Position numbers and translations under genes: made by a program
Shown: positions 1 through 11,186 of the stretch, piece by piece
How positions within the stretch are numbered: the stretch's first letter is position 1
Layout of the letters: each line of letters opens with the position of its first letter
The notes under the pieces: model-generated
Databases searched by the model: none
What the model saw: only the letters and a program-made list of their open reading frames with translations
What the model was told of the DNA's origin: nothing
From: Zelopaecilomyces penicillatus
Lineage: Eukaryota; Ascomycota; Sordariomycetes; Hypocreales; Pseudodiploosporaceae
DNA: 64,000 bases
Direction: 5' to 3'
Assembly: GCA_005765155.1 (NCBI GenBank)
Contig: VCCP01000002.1
Coordinates: 682,001 to 746,000, forward strand

Positions 1-3000
1 TTAGGACATCCACTAAAAATTACTCATCCGTACAAGAGGCAAACACTGTCACGATGGTTTCTGCTTTGTGGTTGAGATCTATTCATTATTTATGGTTAAT
101 CTATAGGTAGTTAGTGGCTGTAACTACGCATCAAGTTTAGGGGCTACAGCACTCTTTAATGTAGTCTGGTATCAGGTCTGTGATGAGGACATGCAGCGAG
201 TGCAACCCACACGGCTAAAAAGAATATCATACCCCAAAGTAGAAGGGCACTTTCCAGTCTGTGAATGCGAACAACTCCCAGTGTCTTGACGCGCTTTGTG
301 CAACAATCATATGCGACAATATCACTGTGGTGTGTATATTTTTCTACCTCATGTTTACATGTGAAACTTGGCGGATTTGATCCAAACAAAACAAAGAGGA
401 ATTGCTAGTCTACCACCGTGTCACAGGAAGAAGCTGATGGTACTGATGCCACACAAATGTGCCGACCCGGATTCACGCCAGAGGGCATAGCTAGCCAACG
501 CATCAGCATATATTAATCAACCCTTCATTTTTGAGAATTGAAATAAAAATGCTATTGGCAACATAATCCAGGCAACACAAAATCTGATTTGAATCGCGAT
601 TCAACGTTGCACTTGCCAATGTGTATGGAGGCCCGTGAGGTTGCTAATGAATTTAGCGGTGGTTTGGTGTGCTTACCAGGGACGGATTCAGGAACACCAA
701 GAAAGAAGGAAATAGAAACTGGACCTAGGTACTGTAGGTAAGCTAACAACCGGGGAATACACATGGGTACAGTGTATTAGACATATGACGCCAGTGTGAA
801 AGTAGTCTTTTTGTTTTTGTCTCAGCACGGAGGGTCTATATATTTACCTCTCTGTTTGTCATATCACTGTAGTTACAGGCACATGTGATGAGAATGCATG
901 CAGAGCATCAAAAGCCGACATAGCGGAATGCAAAAATGGGTAGGTAGCACACTTCGGCAGTTCATCCAGCGGCCTGTTGCTAAAATTACCTTTTTCTTCC
1001 TTGGAACTTGCCAGGCACAGTTCAGTGGGCCACAAGTAGGCACGGTAGGAACAGCACTACCGATATTAGCTGCCAACCCTCCCCCCAAGGCTTGGGTTCT
1101 CGGCAGGTTGCTTTTCCTCTGTTTTTTTTTTTTCCCTGTGCCCGCCACTCGGGACTTGGGACGAGAAACGCCGGCTCCTGGGGGGGTGGTTGGGTCGGTC
1201 CTGGAGACTGGAAATGGGAAAACTCACGAATGAACGTGCCGCGCCAGGAAGAACGCCTAGAGTGCTGACTGGCCGGAACCAGGGGGGCCAGCAGCGGGTG
1301 GGGGTGTGGGAGGTAGTTAAGCTTTGGGCGAAAAAGCGGGGTGGTGAATCCTGGCCAGTGGTCTAACGTCGCTGGGCTGTGATGGCTTCTGATTTGTTCT
1401 TACGGATAACTGGCCGCCCTGTTGTGCTGTGTTGTTGTGTTGTGGCCAGATGTGGTTCGCGAAGGTTCCGCTGTGATTACTGTCCATACATACCTATGCT
1501 GTAGCCTAGCTGTAGATGTGCTGTAGACTGTAGCCTGTGGCTCTGGAAGTGTTCTGTAGTGCCCTGCCATGCCCTGTGGTTTGCTGTTGAGGTCCCCCCT
1601 GCCCGTCCCCGCTTGGCCAAGGCCCTTTCAGGACAAGGCTCAGCAGCGCAGCATGTGCCAGCAAGCATTTACCTAACCGGGGGCTCCGGCAGGTTCTGAC
1701 GGACGGACACACACATGACAGGGCCAAAAGCTGGTGACTTGGGCTGCCATTACTCGCCACGGACGTCCGGCTCCCTCTTGTTGCACAGCAATTTTCCCTG
1801 AATCCTGATTCGGAGGGTTTGGCCACAGTAATTACGATTAATATGGTGTGGATTAGTAGGTAGGCAGGTATTATGTAGGGGCTGTTGAGGGAGCTGTAGT
1901 GGTCATGTGAATGTACAGTGATAATAACATCAGACGCTAGAACCATCCTCGGACGCGGGAACGCCTTCCATCTCGATCGCAACCCTTGGCGGTCCAGGTC
2001 GGATTTTCTATCTCTTGACTCTGCAAGGACAGGTGTAGGTAAGCCAACAACGAATCAGGGATACAGAACAACACAGCATTGTTTCAAAGTACGCAAGTTC
2101 AGATGGGATGTGTGTATCCATTCAGACGGGGGTGAAGATCTAAGAAAATACTTGTGACCTGCCTGATTAGTGCACCTAAATCCATGATAGCCTCTCTTCT
2201 CCCCCATTGATTGATTGCCTCGGCGTGCCCACATCCTGCAAGTGCATAACATGTTCATCATTGGGGAAATTTAGGTGTAAATAACGGTAGCCATGCAAAA
2301 CAAGCAAGACCCTGCTTACACAATGATAATGTAAGGGCTGCCAGACATGGGATAGAAATAACACACAACTGAGCCAACAACATTCAAAGAACCACGTCTT
2401 CGAATAATTCTCCTTGCGTCCCTTCTCTCTGTGACATCTTGGCAACATGGGCCGATCGGAAGCACACCGACTCGGTCATGCGATTACTCACTGTACCTAC
2501 CTACCTAAACATGACACGATCTTGTAACTTAGTCCTAGGCCCATCTGCAATGCCACCACCCGAATGATGCCCCCCATTGTTGATCATCATCACGCTTAGA
2601 CACTTGATGTGTAGCACCGGCTCTCGAGCCTACATAACTAGAGGCGACAGAGATCAAGTAATTACGGTATGGAAATTTAAGATAGTAGTCACATAACTAT
2701 AGATTGATTCACAGAAATAAAGAATATGTGATCAAATGGCTCATACTTGAATCATCATCATGATTCACCACCATGACAGGAATGGGGACATCAAAAACTG
2801 CCCGACGTATTCAGCACCACAAAAAGGTATTTGTATGTCGGCAAGCGCTTAATTTAACAAACCCAAAACCCACCTTATTTTTCCTTCTCGTCTCGTGTTT
2901 GTGGAAAGAAAAAACATAGCTTTTCTTTTTTTGTGGAATGGGCGGAAGAATGGCCCGTCTTCTTCTAGAAATGGAATTCTCCGATTATACCCACCCACCA

Positions 3001-4000
3001 CCACCCACCTCGGCCACTGCGGATTAGGCAAATTTCACACTTTGTCAATGCAAGCAAAGCCTCCAATTAAGTTTGGCTTCCCCACAAACAGCTAGGCATT
3101 CCCGAAGAAGGTTGTTCGCCCCTCCCCCCCCCATATTCGAAAGCAATACCCTACCTAGCATTGCCATTTACTCGTATTTTGTTATCACCGTTTCCGCTCC
3201 CGTTTTAAAGGATACCTCTCATGTCTTTGAATAAAACTTCCCCGACGGGCTTTCATGAACAAAATTATGGACGGAATGTGTAGATGACATTACATCTACA
3301 GGTATCCGTAATACGGGCAAAGCTTCCAAGGGCGGTTAAGCGAGAACATGCTGCCCCCCAGACGGACGAAACACGCCTAATGCGTGTCTGACCTGAATGC
3401 TTCGTTCTGTAATAGGCTGCTTACAGTACCTATGCCCACCTGCCTTTTTAGTGAACGATCAACAGCGCGGGGGGGGGGGGGGGGGGACGAAACAGAGACA
3501 AACCCGCTAACACGTGTGTAAGACAAGACAAGACAAGACAAGACACAGCACGGGGTTTTCCGGTGAGGGGGGGGGGGGGGGGGAGACTCGATTTTGTGTG
3601 TGTGTTTTGTTTGTTGTCTGACAGCTGTAGCCTGACCCGTTGCCCTAGGCTATGGTTCCGGGAAATGTGACATGTTCCAGATTTGAGGGCGATAAGGTAA
3701 GGGACGGGTAATCTAACTGACTGACACAAAAGCAGTTGTTGTGATATTGCTGTGAAATGGTGAAATGGTGCCCAAGGGAGTTGTCTTTTATTTTGAAAGA
3801 AGCAATGTGATAAGGTAGGGGCAGGGCATGAGTTTGTATAATTCAAGTTTTGGGCGTACGTCATACACATCATATACAATGGTTGCACTTCTACGAATGT
3901 ACACAGGGCATTGCATATTATGCATCTCCAAGAACCGCGGGATGAGATCTTTGGGCAACAACACCATACTCCAACACGACACAAATGGCCCCAATTCACT
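1..4000. other. gene-free stretch at left edge
   Basis: I see no convincing coding region in these 4 kb. Open frames are short, overlap on both strands, mostly lack good ATG starts and show no recognisable domain. The sequence has unbiased composition, with scattered TACCTACC-type motifs and the G-tract cluster listed separately near 3469-3583. The right end is the 3' flank of the minus-strand gene at 4001-5093. Confidence 0.6.
3469..3583. repeat. two poly-G tracts flanking an (AGACA)5 repeat
   Basis: A run of 18 G at 3469-3486 and a run of 17 G at 3567-3583 lie about 80 bp apart on the same strand. Between them is the pentanucleotide AGACA repeated five times (3521-3545). A short TG repeat follows near 3596-3610. 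Long G homopolymers are rare in a genome of this composition, can form quadruplexes, and are prone to length error in sequencing. The long minus-strand open frame crossing this block contains poly-Pro from the G runs and is not credible as a gene. Confidence 0.9.
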
Positions 4001-5093
4001 TCACTCATTACTCTTCTTACTCTGCTCCACGAGTAATAATGCTTGAGCTCTCTTAGCCCATACCTCACGCTCCAACTGCCACAGCGGCCGGAACGTTTTC
4101 TCCAGAATCGCCTCCAGCCTGTCCTTACGCACCTCGGGTGTCGCTTTACGACGCTGGGGAAGCTGCCCATGGGCCCAGTAAGGCGTGGCTATCGTTGTGT
4201 GGTTTGCTGTTGTCGTCGTCGTCGTCGTCTTGTCGCGTTGCAGCGTCATGTAGTCGATCCTCACGGCCCCGACGTAGTCGCCCGTGCCGACGGCGAAGAA
4301 CCGGGCTTCTCCAATGGGTTGGCCGGTGGTGCGATCTATGGTTAGTGATGTGAAGGAGTCGACTGGGAGGCGGCGCCATCCGTCGACGGTTTGCTGTATT
4401 TTTGTACATGAAACGGTTAAGAGTTTTGTAGGTTTTTGGATGTTGCCTGTTGCTTATAGTCTGTTAGGGATCGACCTACGTGAAGAATTCCCCTTGCTAG
4501 GGGTAAGCCTGAGATGACAACATGAGTCTCCTGGATGCAAAGGTCTTCAAGATCAGGGTTCGCCTCTAATATCTTGGTCCTCATTACTTCTCTGAACCGT
4601 GGCGCTGCAAGTTCGAGGATAACCTCTGGTTTGATAAGACCAGCCTGGGAGTTTGAATGCGTCAGTCAGCTCCTAAACCAAAGAGGAACCACCCCCCTGA
4701 AACCGCAACGCCTTTCATTCCTTTGCGACTGACCCGATCCTTGCTAACCGCATCGTGTATGCTGTTCTCTTCCAGATGCTTCTCTCTGTGTCGAACGCTC
4801 TCTTGCCTCCATTCATCCAGCCGGGATACTAACGCGCCGGGCCCGCCCCACGCCACCACCTGCTGCAAGATATCGCCGATACGCCGTGCCTGCGCAGCCG
4901 AGCACCCAGCGAATGAGAGAACCCCAAGGTCGTGGTACAGGTGCAGGACGCTCTCCTGAAGATGCCGGGTTTCCACGCTGTGGCGGGCGGCGCAACCGAT
5001 GGGGATTTCGGAAAGCCGCCGTGGGAGGACGGCGCGGAACCGTTGGAGAGTCGGGAAGGCCTCGAGGGCCGGGGGTAGCCGCGGGCCGGGCAT
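4001..5093 (-). CDS. uncharacterised 300-aa protein, three exons
   Basis: I do not recognise this protein. The best model joins exons 5093-4749, 4644-4480 and 4393-4001, all with phase-0 junctions. Intron 1 has donor GTTAGC, branch CTGAC and acceptor CCCAG. Intron 2 has donor GTAGGT and acceptor TACAG and is 86 nt. The product is about 300 aa with no signal peptide or membrane segment. The first third is rich in Leu, Arg and His. The middle contains 'EVILELAAPRFREVM' and a 'TGQPIGEARFF' stretch. A run of Thr encoded by ACG repeats (near 4215-4235) precedes a basic, probably helical C-terminus with 'LEAILEKTFRPLWQLE'. Open frame across both introns and good splice signals argue for a real gene. 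The start at 5093 is the first ATG of the exon; a further upstream exon cannot be excluded. Confidence 0.7.
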
Positions 5094-5982
5094 AATCCTT
5101 GCTTGTACGGTAGGTGCTGGGGATATCGTAGTAGCTCTAATGCATGGTAGGACGAGCTAGAAGGGTTGTGAGGGCGAGGCCGGGGCGATTGGAAGTAGAT
5201 TGGTATAAGTGGCACTTGTCGAGGCAAGTTTCAAATGAGGCGAGCTCCTGTCAGTTTGTTCTTGTTTCCCGATGGCATCATGGCATCACGTGATGCATTG
5301 GCCCAACTCCCCCAATGGCCCAATGGAGAGGCTACAGCAACGACAAGATCAGCGTGTGGATCTTGAACCACTGGCTTATTCACACAATAACAACATCAGA
5401 GACGAAGGTAATAAGGCAGTGTGAGTTGCTACGTATTGCATATCTACTACAAAGGTGTGCCAACACCCATTACATGCCTTTCTGACCATTGTCATCCAAT
5501 TGCAAACATCAGCCCATCAGCTGCCCAAACCGGGCTGGTTCGTAGCGTGTCTGTCTCTCCAACTGCTGCCCCCATTTCCTCCATTACCCCAACATCCAGT
5601 CTCAAGTCCCGAACGTCATCCCGCGTTCATCCGCACACCCGAAGCCTTAAAGTACCTTTGCCTTGCCTTTTCAGCTATCTCTACCTTACTTTGTACTAGG
5701 TTAGTAGGTAACTTGTAAACAAAGCGGCTTGGCTCTCGGCACAGCATCCCTCGGCCTTTTGACTTTCAATCTAGCTCTCCGCCATTCCCTGTCTCATCCC
5801 CCACCTCCCATCTTTTTTCCTTCCATTGTTCCTCCCCTTGAACCAATTCCATCTTTGCGCAGATCTGACACACCTGTCTGTTTTCCTTGTCGTTGCCGAC
5901 TGCGCTCTTGGCTCCTCATCTCCAATCACATCATACCTACCTACCTAAACAGAGTCGTATACATTCCTCCAAAACAGACGCC
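5094..5982. other. divergent intergenic promoter region
   Basis: This 0.9 kb separates the minus-strand gene at 5093 from the plus-strand small gene at 5983, so it should hold both promoters. It contains the palindrome and CCAAT cluster listed separately. From about 5500 to 5960 there is a pyrimidine-rich leader typical of fungal genes. I see no coding region. Confidence 0.6.
5283..5324. promoter_or_regulatory. CACGTG palindrome with three CCAAT boxes
   Basis: GCATCACGTGATGC at 5283-5296 is a perfect 14-bp palindrome with the core RTCACGTG, the consensus bound by bHLH factors such as Cbf1 and Pho4/NUC-1. Immediately beside it are ATTGG (5297-5301, CCAAT on the minus strand), CCAAT (5312-5316) and CCAAT (5320-5324), the element bound by the Hap/CBF complex. 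Cbf1-type and CCAAT sites often act together in fungal promoters. Which of the two divergent genes they serve is not visible. Confidence 0.65.
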
Positions 5983-6379
5983 ATGGCTGCCACAGACGCC
6001 ACCAAGACGACCTCCCCTCCCAGATCCATGGCATCCAGCGTCCGACCGTTCTTGTAAGAAATAAAGCTGCACAAGTCTATCTTCCCTCCCCCCCAAAACG
6101 ATGTTTCATATCACTCCCTTTCACTGCGCATCCTGTTGTTCGTTATTGCATCTCATACCTTCATACCAAAAACAAAAAAAAAACAAAGGATAAACGGCTG
6201 AACATTATAAAACCAGCCGCAACCGAGGTGTCCTCGCCTTCACCGCTGCCGCCGCGACCGCCGCCATCATCGGCTGGCGGTACAAGTCCAATGCCATCAA
6301 AAACAACGAGCTCGCCCAGCGTACCCACAAAGCGCCCAACGGCTACGTCAGCGTCGACCGCAGCGGCGGCGGAATCTAA
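5983..6379 (+). CDS. small single-membrane-span protein (77 aa), two exons
   Basis: Exon 1 is 5983-6053 and exon 2 is 6217-6379. The 163-nt intron has donor GTAAGA, a branch-like GGCTGAAC and acceptor CCAG. The spliced frame starts MAATDATKTTSPPRSM and ends with a TAA at 6377. After a Ser/Thr/Pro-rich N-terminus and a 'FFRNRG' basic stretch comes one Ala-rich hydrophobic segment of about 18 residues (about 30-47), then 'WRYKSNAIKNNE' and a polar tail. The layout suggests a small organellar or ER membrane protein with the basic flank setting topology. No known family is recognised. Both exons are too short to stand out as open frames, so this gene is easily missed. The ATG has a good context (CGCC before it). 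Confidence 0.75.
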
Positions 6380-7351
6380 TAAATAAATAAAAATCTAAAA
6401 CATAAAAAATATGAAGAACTGTCTCTTGTCATTTTCTTACCCTTAGAGGTCATTCCATAAAAGCTTGCAAGATTTCAAAAAGAGAATGTATTCTACATCG
6501 ACATGAGAAAGCTGGGACGTCTAGAGCCGGGCAATGCGATACACATAAACTAACGGACGTGATCCATATACCACGACATTATGGGCCGATCTTCTCCTTT
6601 ACCTTGTCATGTTCATTTCTTTCTTCTTTCTTGTTCTCTTTTCAAAAACCGACATTGGCGCATGACAAATGATGACTACAAAATACACTTATAACCTCGC
6701 CGTGTTTATTGCACATACATACACAAGTAGCAAAAAAGAAGCATAATGCTCGGTTCCAACAAACAAACGACACATGTTACAAGAAGAGACGGACCAAAGG
6801 CCATCGAGCCTTAGTGCCAAGGGCTGGAGTGGGACAACCAATGGTTTGAAAATCCTCTGGCGGGACAACTAGAATGTTCAGACATGCTTGAGAGATGTTG
6901 GAGTATGGGCTTTTCATGCGTTTGTCATAGCAGTAAGCCAACATGATTATTGCAATCGAAAAAAAAGAGAATTGCAGCAATTCTTTTTGTTCAACAACAA
7001 CATTTATCAAATGTCATATTGCAGAATCAAGTCTCATGTTAACATACAAGTTACAGCAAAAACAAAAGCTCAATGTCCAGTCCATGTGGTGCAGTAATCC
7101 CCAACTCATAATGCCGCTCTCAAATCAAATCAAATCAGAAAGGTGCCTGGAAAACAACAAACAAAAACCGTTGTTGTATCGAAAAAAAAAACTTAAAACA
7201 AAAAACTTCAAATGCCGTTCCATTCCCCTCCTTCTTTCCTTCTCTAAACGCCTGTATATGCTTTGCTCCAAAATGAGGAAAGAAAAGAAAAGAAAAACCA
7301 TTTCACCTCGAAAGAGAGAAAAAATGGAGAGGGCTAGTTCCGTTCTCATCA
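6380..7351. other. convergent 3' intergenic region
   Basis: This 1 kb lies between the stops of the small plus-strand gene and yvc1 on the minus strand. It is A/T-rich with oligo-A and oligo-T runs (for example 7180-7205), as expected of two 3' untranslated regions facing each other. I see no further gene. Confidence 0.6.
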
Positions 7352-10300
7352 TCACATGGAGCTTCCTCTCTTAGCAAAGGCCTCGGCTGCTTCGTCCGTC
7401 GAAGGATAAGCCACCTCCTTGCCTTTACCCTTGTCCTTTGTGTTATCCTGGGGCAACTCTATGCCGACCTTGCTCTCCTTCATGCTTCGGCGGCTTACGG
7501 GTCTTTTGCCTGTATTCCTTTTTGGCGTTGTGCTCCCCTTGCTACGAGTCTTAGGTCGATCATGGCCAGTCATCTCCATAGACGAGGCAAACTTCAGCTC
7601 CTCGCCTGAGGAATTTCGTCTCGTTGTCGGTGCTGTTGAACTGTTCTTAAGATCCCGCATCTCCTTGATTACGTCGGCAAAGCTCTCCTCCAGTGTTTTC
7701 ATTCTGGCGAGCACCAGCCGTCCCATTCTGTCTCTGTCTGCAGCATCGATCCCCCCCGTGCCACGGAGCCGATTGTCCTTCATCATGGCCATGGCCATTT
7801 GTGTTTGGAAACTCCCTGCCATCCCTACGTTTGGGTCTCCACCGAATGGCATGTTGGAATCCGACATGAGACTGAGGTCCACAGAGGATAACCTTCTCAC
7901 CATTCGGTTTCGGTTTCGAGGATCGATGCTGAGTAGAGCGGTTCGACTAACGCCACCAGCCGCATCTGTAACCCCTCGTGCTGGCATGATCGGCCGAGGT
8001 TTTGAGTTTGGGTTGTAGATAGATCGACGAGGCGAGCTGCGCTGCAATACTGCTTGGGCAGATGCCTCCCCACTAGCATTAGGAGCACTGATGCTGATCC
8101 GCCTAGAAAATGCTGGCATTTTAGGAGGCGAGACGGACGAGGATTGATCCGGATGCTCATCCTCTGGGTTGTATAGAATAGTATTGGTGGACATTGTGCG
8201 AGAGTGCAATCCTCGTCTCTGGATGGGTTGTTTGGGAGTCGAGGGCCCCCCTTTACCTGACGAGGAGTGTGAGGAGGCAAGCTTTGCAGAACGTGGCCCC
8301 ATAGGGGTCGTGAAGTAGTCCTCCGCCTCGCTGGTAGCGGCCTTTCCACCCCGACGGCTATGCCCAGCATTTGTGATGAAATCATCCTCATCCTCATCAT
8401 TGGTCAACAATTCATCGTCTCCATCAGCATCGGTATGATCCTTGTATTCAGCCTTTAGATTTTGCATCCTTGATCTCATCAAACGAGATGGCATGAATGC
8501 ACCGCCGACACTAGAGATCAGGTCCGCCGGATCGCTGGCTATGGACCTGGCCTCGGACACCTGCCTCAGGTTCGATGGTCGGTCCCAGCCCATACTGAGT
8601 CTCCTATGCCAGTCGGGCACAGCACGACTGTCTACAGTCGGCCAGTTTCCTCCAACACCGTCTTGGTCATTTCGATCCATCCAGTTTCGAATAGCTGTCT
8701 GCGTCTTCCGCCTCTCGTGTCTTCTCTGGGTACGCATAGCAGCCGAGTCAGGCATTCGCCGGAATACCTCTTCAAGAGCTCGATCTTTCTGAAACCCAGT
8801 TACTGACTCCTCGCGGACTCGCACATTTGGGCTAAACATGGACGTCCTGTTGATAACATCTCCAAAGGAGATGGCTCTACTCCGACCTCGCCCATGGTTT
8901 TCCACTAGATCTGTTGGCTCATACATGAACGGGGCAAGCCAGAACTTCTCATACAAGTATATGCAGAAAAGGACTGGAAAATGTGTGAATTTGATAATGG
9001 TCCGGTTGAGCCAAACGAAATGTTTCAGTGGCATGCAGAATCTCAGAGGCATGAGAAGCCATGCAAAAATGTTGCTTGGCGCAATGTATGAAAACAGGGC
9101 ATCATTCTTCACCATAGATATGGTGTTGATGGCGAAAAGAAACCTGAGGGCACATTTGTAAGCGACACTGAGAACATGAAAAATTCACACCCTAGCTGAT
9201 GGGGCTTAACTTACTGGTGCTCTTCATTTGCGTTGGAAGCAATTTTCATAAAGGAATTTGTCAGAACAGTAATCAGGATCGTGCTGGGATACAATGTTAG
9301 TTGTCAAAACAACTACCACAACTGGGACTCTTTGGGCGAAACTCACACTACCAGGAAATGGCAAATGATCAGAAATAGGCACAGCAATATTCTCGCAAGC
9401 CAATTATACGAAGGCCAGCTATCGCACCTGGTTAGTCAAGCTTCCTCAAACATCAAGCGTTTTCCCTTAGTTCAAAAGGAAGAGGGGGCAAAACTCACAC
9501 ATCCCAAGCAGCCGGGGTGAAGCCCATCACGATTTGGAAGATTTTGTACGCGATCTCACTCCCATCTTGTGAGTTTTGTGACAAGGTGAAGAAGACAAAA
9601 AATCCGCTGCAGGCAATCAGGATCAGAATACACACAGCCGCTAAATCAACAGCCATGAGCCGGAAGGCAATGAGCAGTTGAGAAAAGTACTGGTAGTGAT
9701 CCAGAATACTAAAGATGCGTGGCAGAAGCAGGATGGCGTTTGCAGCCAGCACATCATAGGCCATGGCATTCCAATGGTGAGGGTCAACCAAAAATACGCC
9801 ATACACACGCATGCAGTAATACACGATAAGCAGCACAAGGATGCCCAAGTCAAAAATATTCCAGAAACTCATGATGTAAAGGGCAAATCCTTGCTCGTTG
9901 AAACCAACCAACTCATCAAGCATAAAGCCAGCGCTCCAAAACCAGAAGACAAGTTCCAAGGCTGTGATTTGTACAGACCTCCTGGAAAGCACAGCCAGAA
10001 AAAGACCAATCAAAACGGCAAGGGAAATTGTGGACAAAAACGATCTGTAACGCGGCACCCTAAGACGAGATAGCTTCAATACAGAGGCCTGTCGCGGGTC
10101 ATAAAGCATCACGGTTCTTCTGCCAGGTGGCACATGCATATAATTTTGGTTAGGAGGGAGAGATCCTAGTAAAGGGGCCCGTTCATCAACTTTGCTATGA
10201 CCATTCCGGTACGAGAGGGGACTGGAAGGGACGTCTCTGTGTAGACTGTCGGCAGAAGAATAAAAGGATATCGCGCCGTTCCAGATGGCCTCGAGCTGCT

Positions 10301-11186
10301 GTACCACAACGGGGTGAGCAAGAAAGTGCTTGGCTGAGGCTCGAATAGCAACCTCGAGGGTGGATGTGCGCGATGCCGTCAGGGGTAGTGGGGGTTTGCC
10401 TCCAGCTGCAAGCACAGGGGACCGTGGTGCCCCTGGAAGGCCTTGAAGAGGATAGAAGTCATATGCCAGCGCATCGATAAGCTCTCGAGTGGAATACTCC
10501 TTAAGCATCTTGAGTGCCAGAAGCTCGCAGACTTTGGCTCTAGTATTGCTGGTGCTGGCGTTGGCCGCATACCTCTCGCCCTCTTTGCTGAACTGCAGAC
10601 AATTGGCCATGAGTGCGTACAGTGTGGCTCGGGAGAAGTGTTGGCTTCGAATCTGCTGCTGCATGGGTTTAACAAGGAATTGGGACACTTGAGGGGATCG
10701 AAGTTGGTCCCATGTGAGAGTCGTCTCAGTTCTGGTGGCGACAATAATTCGGATGGCGTGGGTCATGCTATAGATGGGGAGCGTATCTGTGCAAAAAGGG
10801 GTGGTGCTGTTAGCAATCATGTTTCGTTGGGAAGATTCAAAATACATACCAAGATGTGAGGAGGAGAACAGTGGTAGAACCGGCAATGAATGTCGTCGAT
10901 TCGAGGGCCCCTCGTCTACATCCTCCTCGTCTTCGACCACCCCATCGTCGCCATGAATGTCGTTGGCGTTATCGTAGCGGCCCAACCCCCCCTGGTGAAA
11001 GTCATCCTCGTCCTCGTCTTCGTCCTCATCGTCGTCTGCTTCTGTAAAGTCCGCTGTAGCATGCGTGCGACCGCTCGCATACTGTCGAAGTGGTGGAGCA
11101 GTAGAAGGCGAGATACTGGCGTCGCGAATAGACACACGTCGATGGCTCAGCCGCGAGGGGTGAAGCATCGTGGAGGGCATTGTCAT
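7352..11186 (-). CDS. yvc1: vacuolar TRP-type cation channel, Yvc1-like
   Basis: Yvc1 releases Ca2+ from the vacuole to the cytosol in response to stretch, osmotic shock and Ca2+. The model has five exons: 11186-10850, 10786-9499, 9427-9347, 9283-9215 and 9143-7352, about 1188 aa. An acidic, disordered N-terminus (Asp/Glu runs near residues 50-65) is followed by a conserved soluble block containing 'LVKPMQQQIRSQHFSRATLY' and 'LMANCLQFSKEGERY'. A six-helix channel domain spans about 355-590, with a pore segment 'FQIVMGFTPAAWD' near 530-541. S6 ('LCLFLIICHFLVV' to 'ILITVLTNSF') is built by splicing the short exons 3 and 4. Downstream is 'NANEEHQFLFAINTISMVKN', the strongly conserved post-pore region. 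The long C-tail is disordered, with an acidic cluster ('DEDEDDF') as in yeast Yvc1, where such residues bind Ca2+. Splice sites at all four introns agree with the family sequence. Intron 1 is a stop-free multiple of three. Confidence 0.93.

Noticed and set aside
3448..4170. 240-codon minus-strand open frame
   Set aside because: It is held open by the poly-G tracts (poly-Pro) and overlaps the last exon of the better supported gene at 4001-5093 in another frame.
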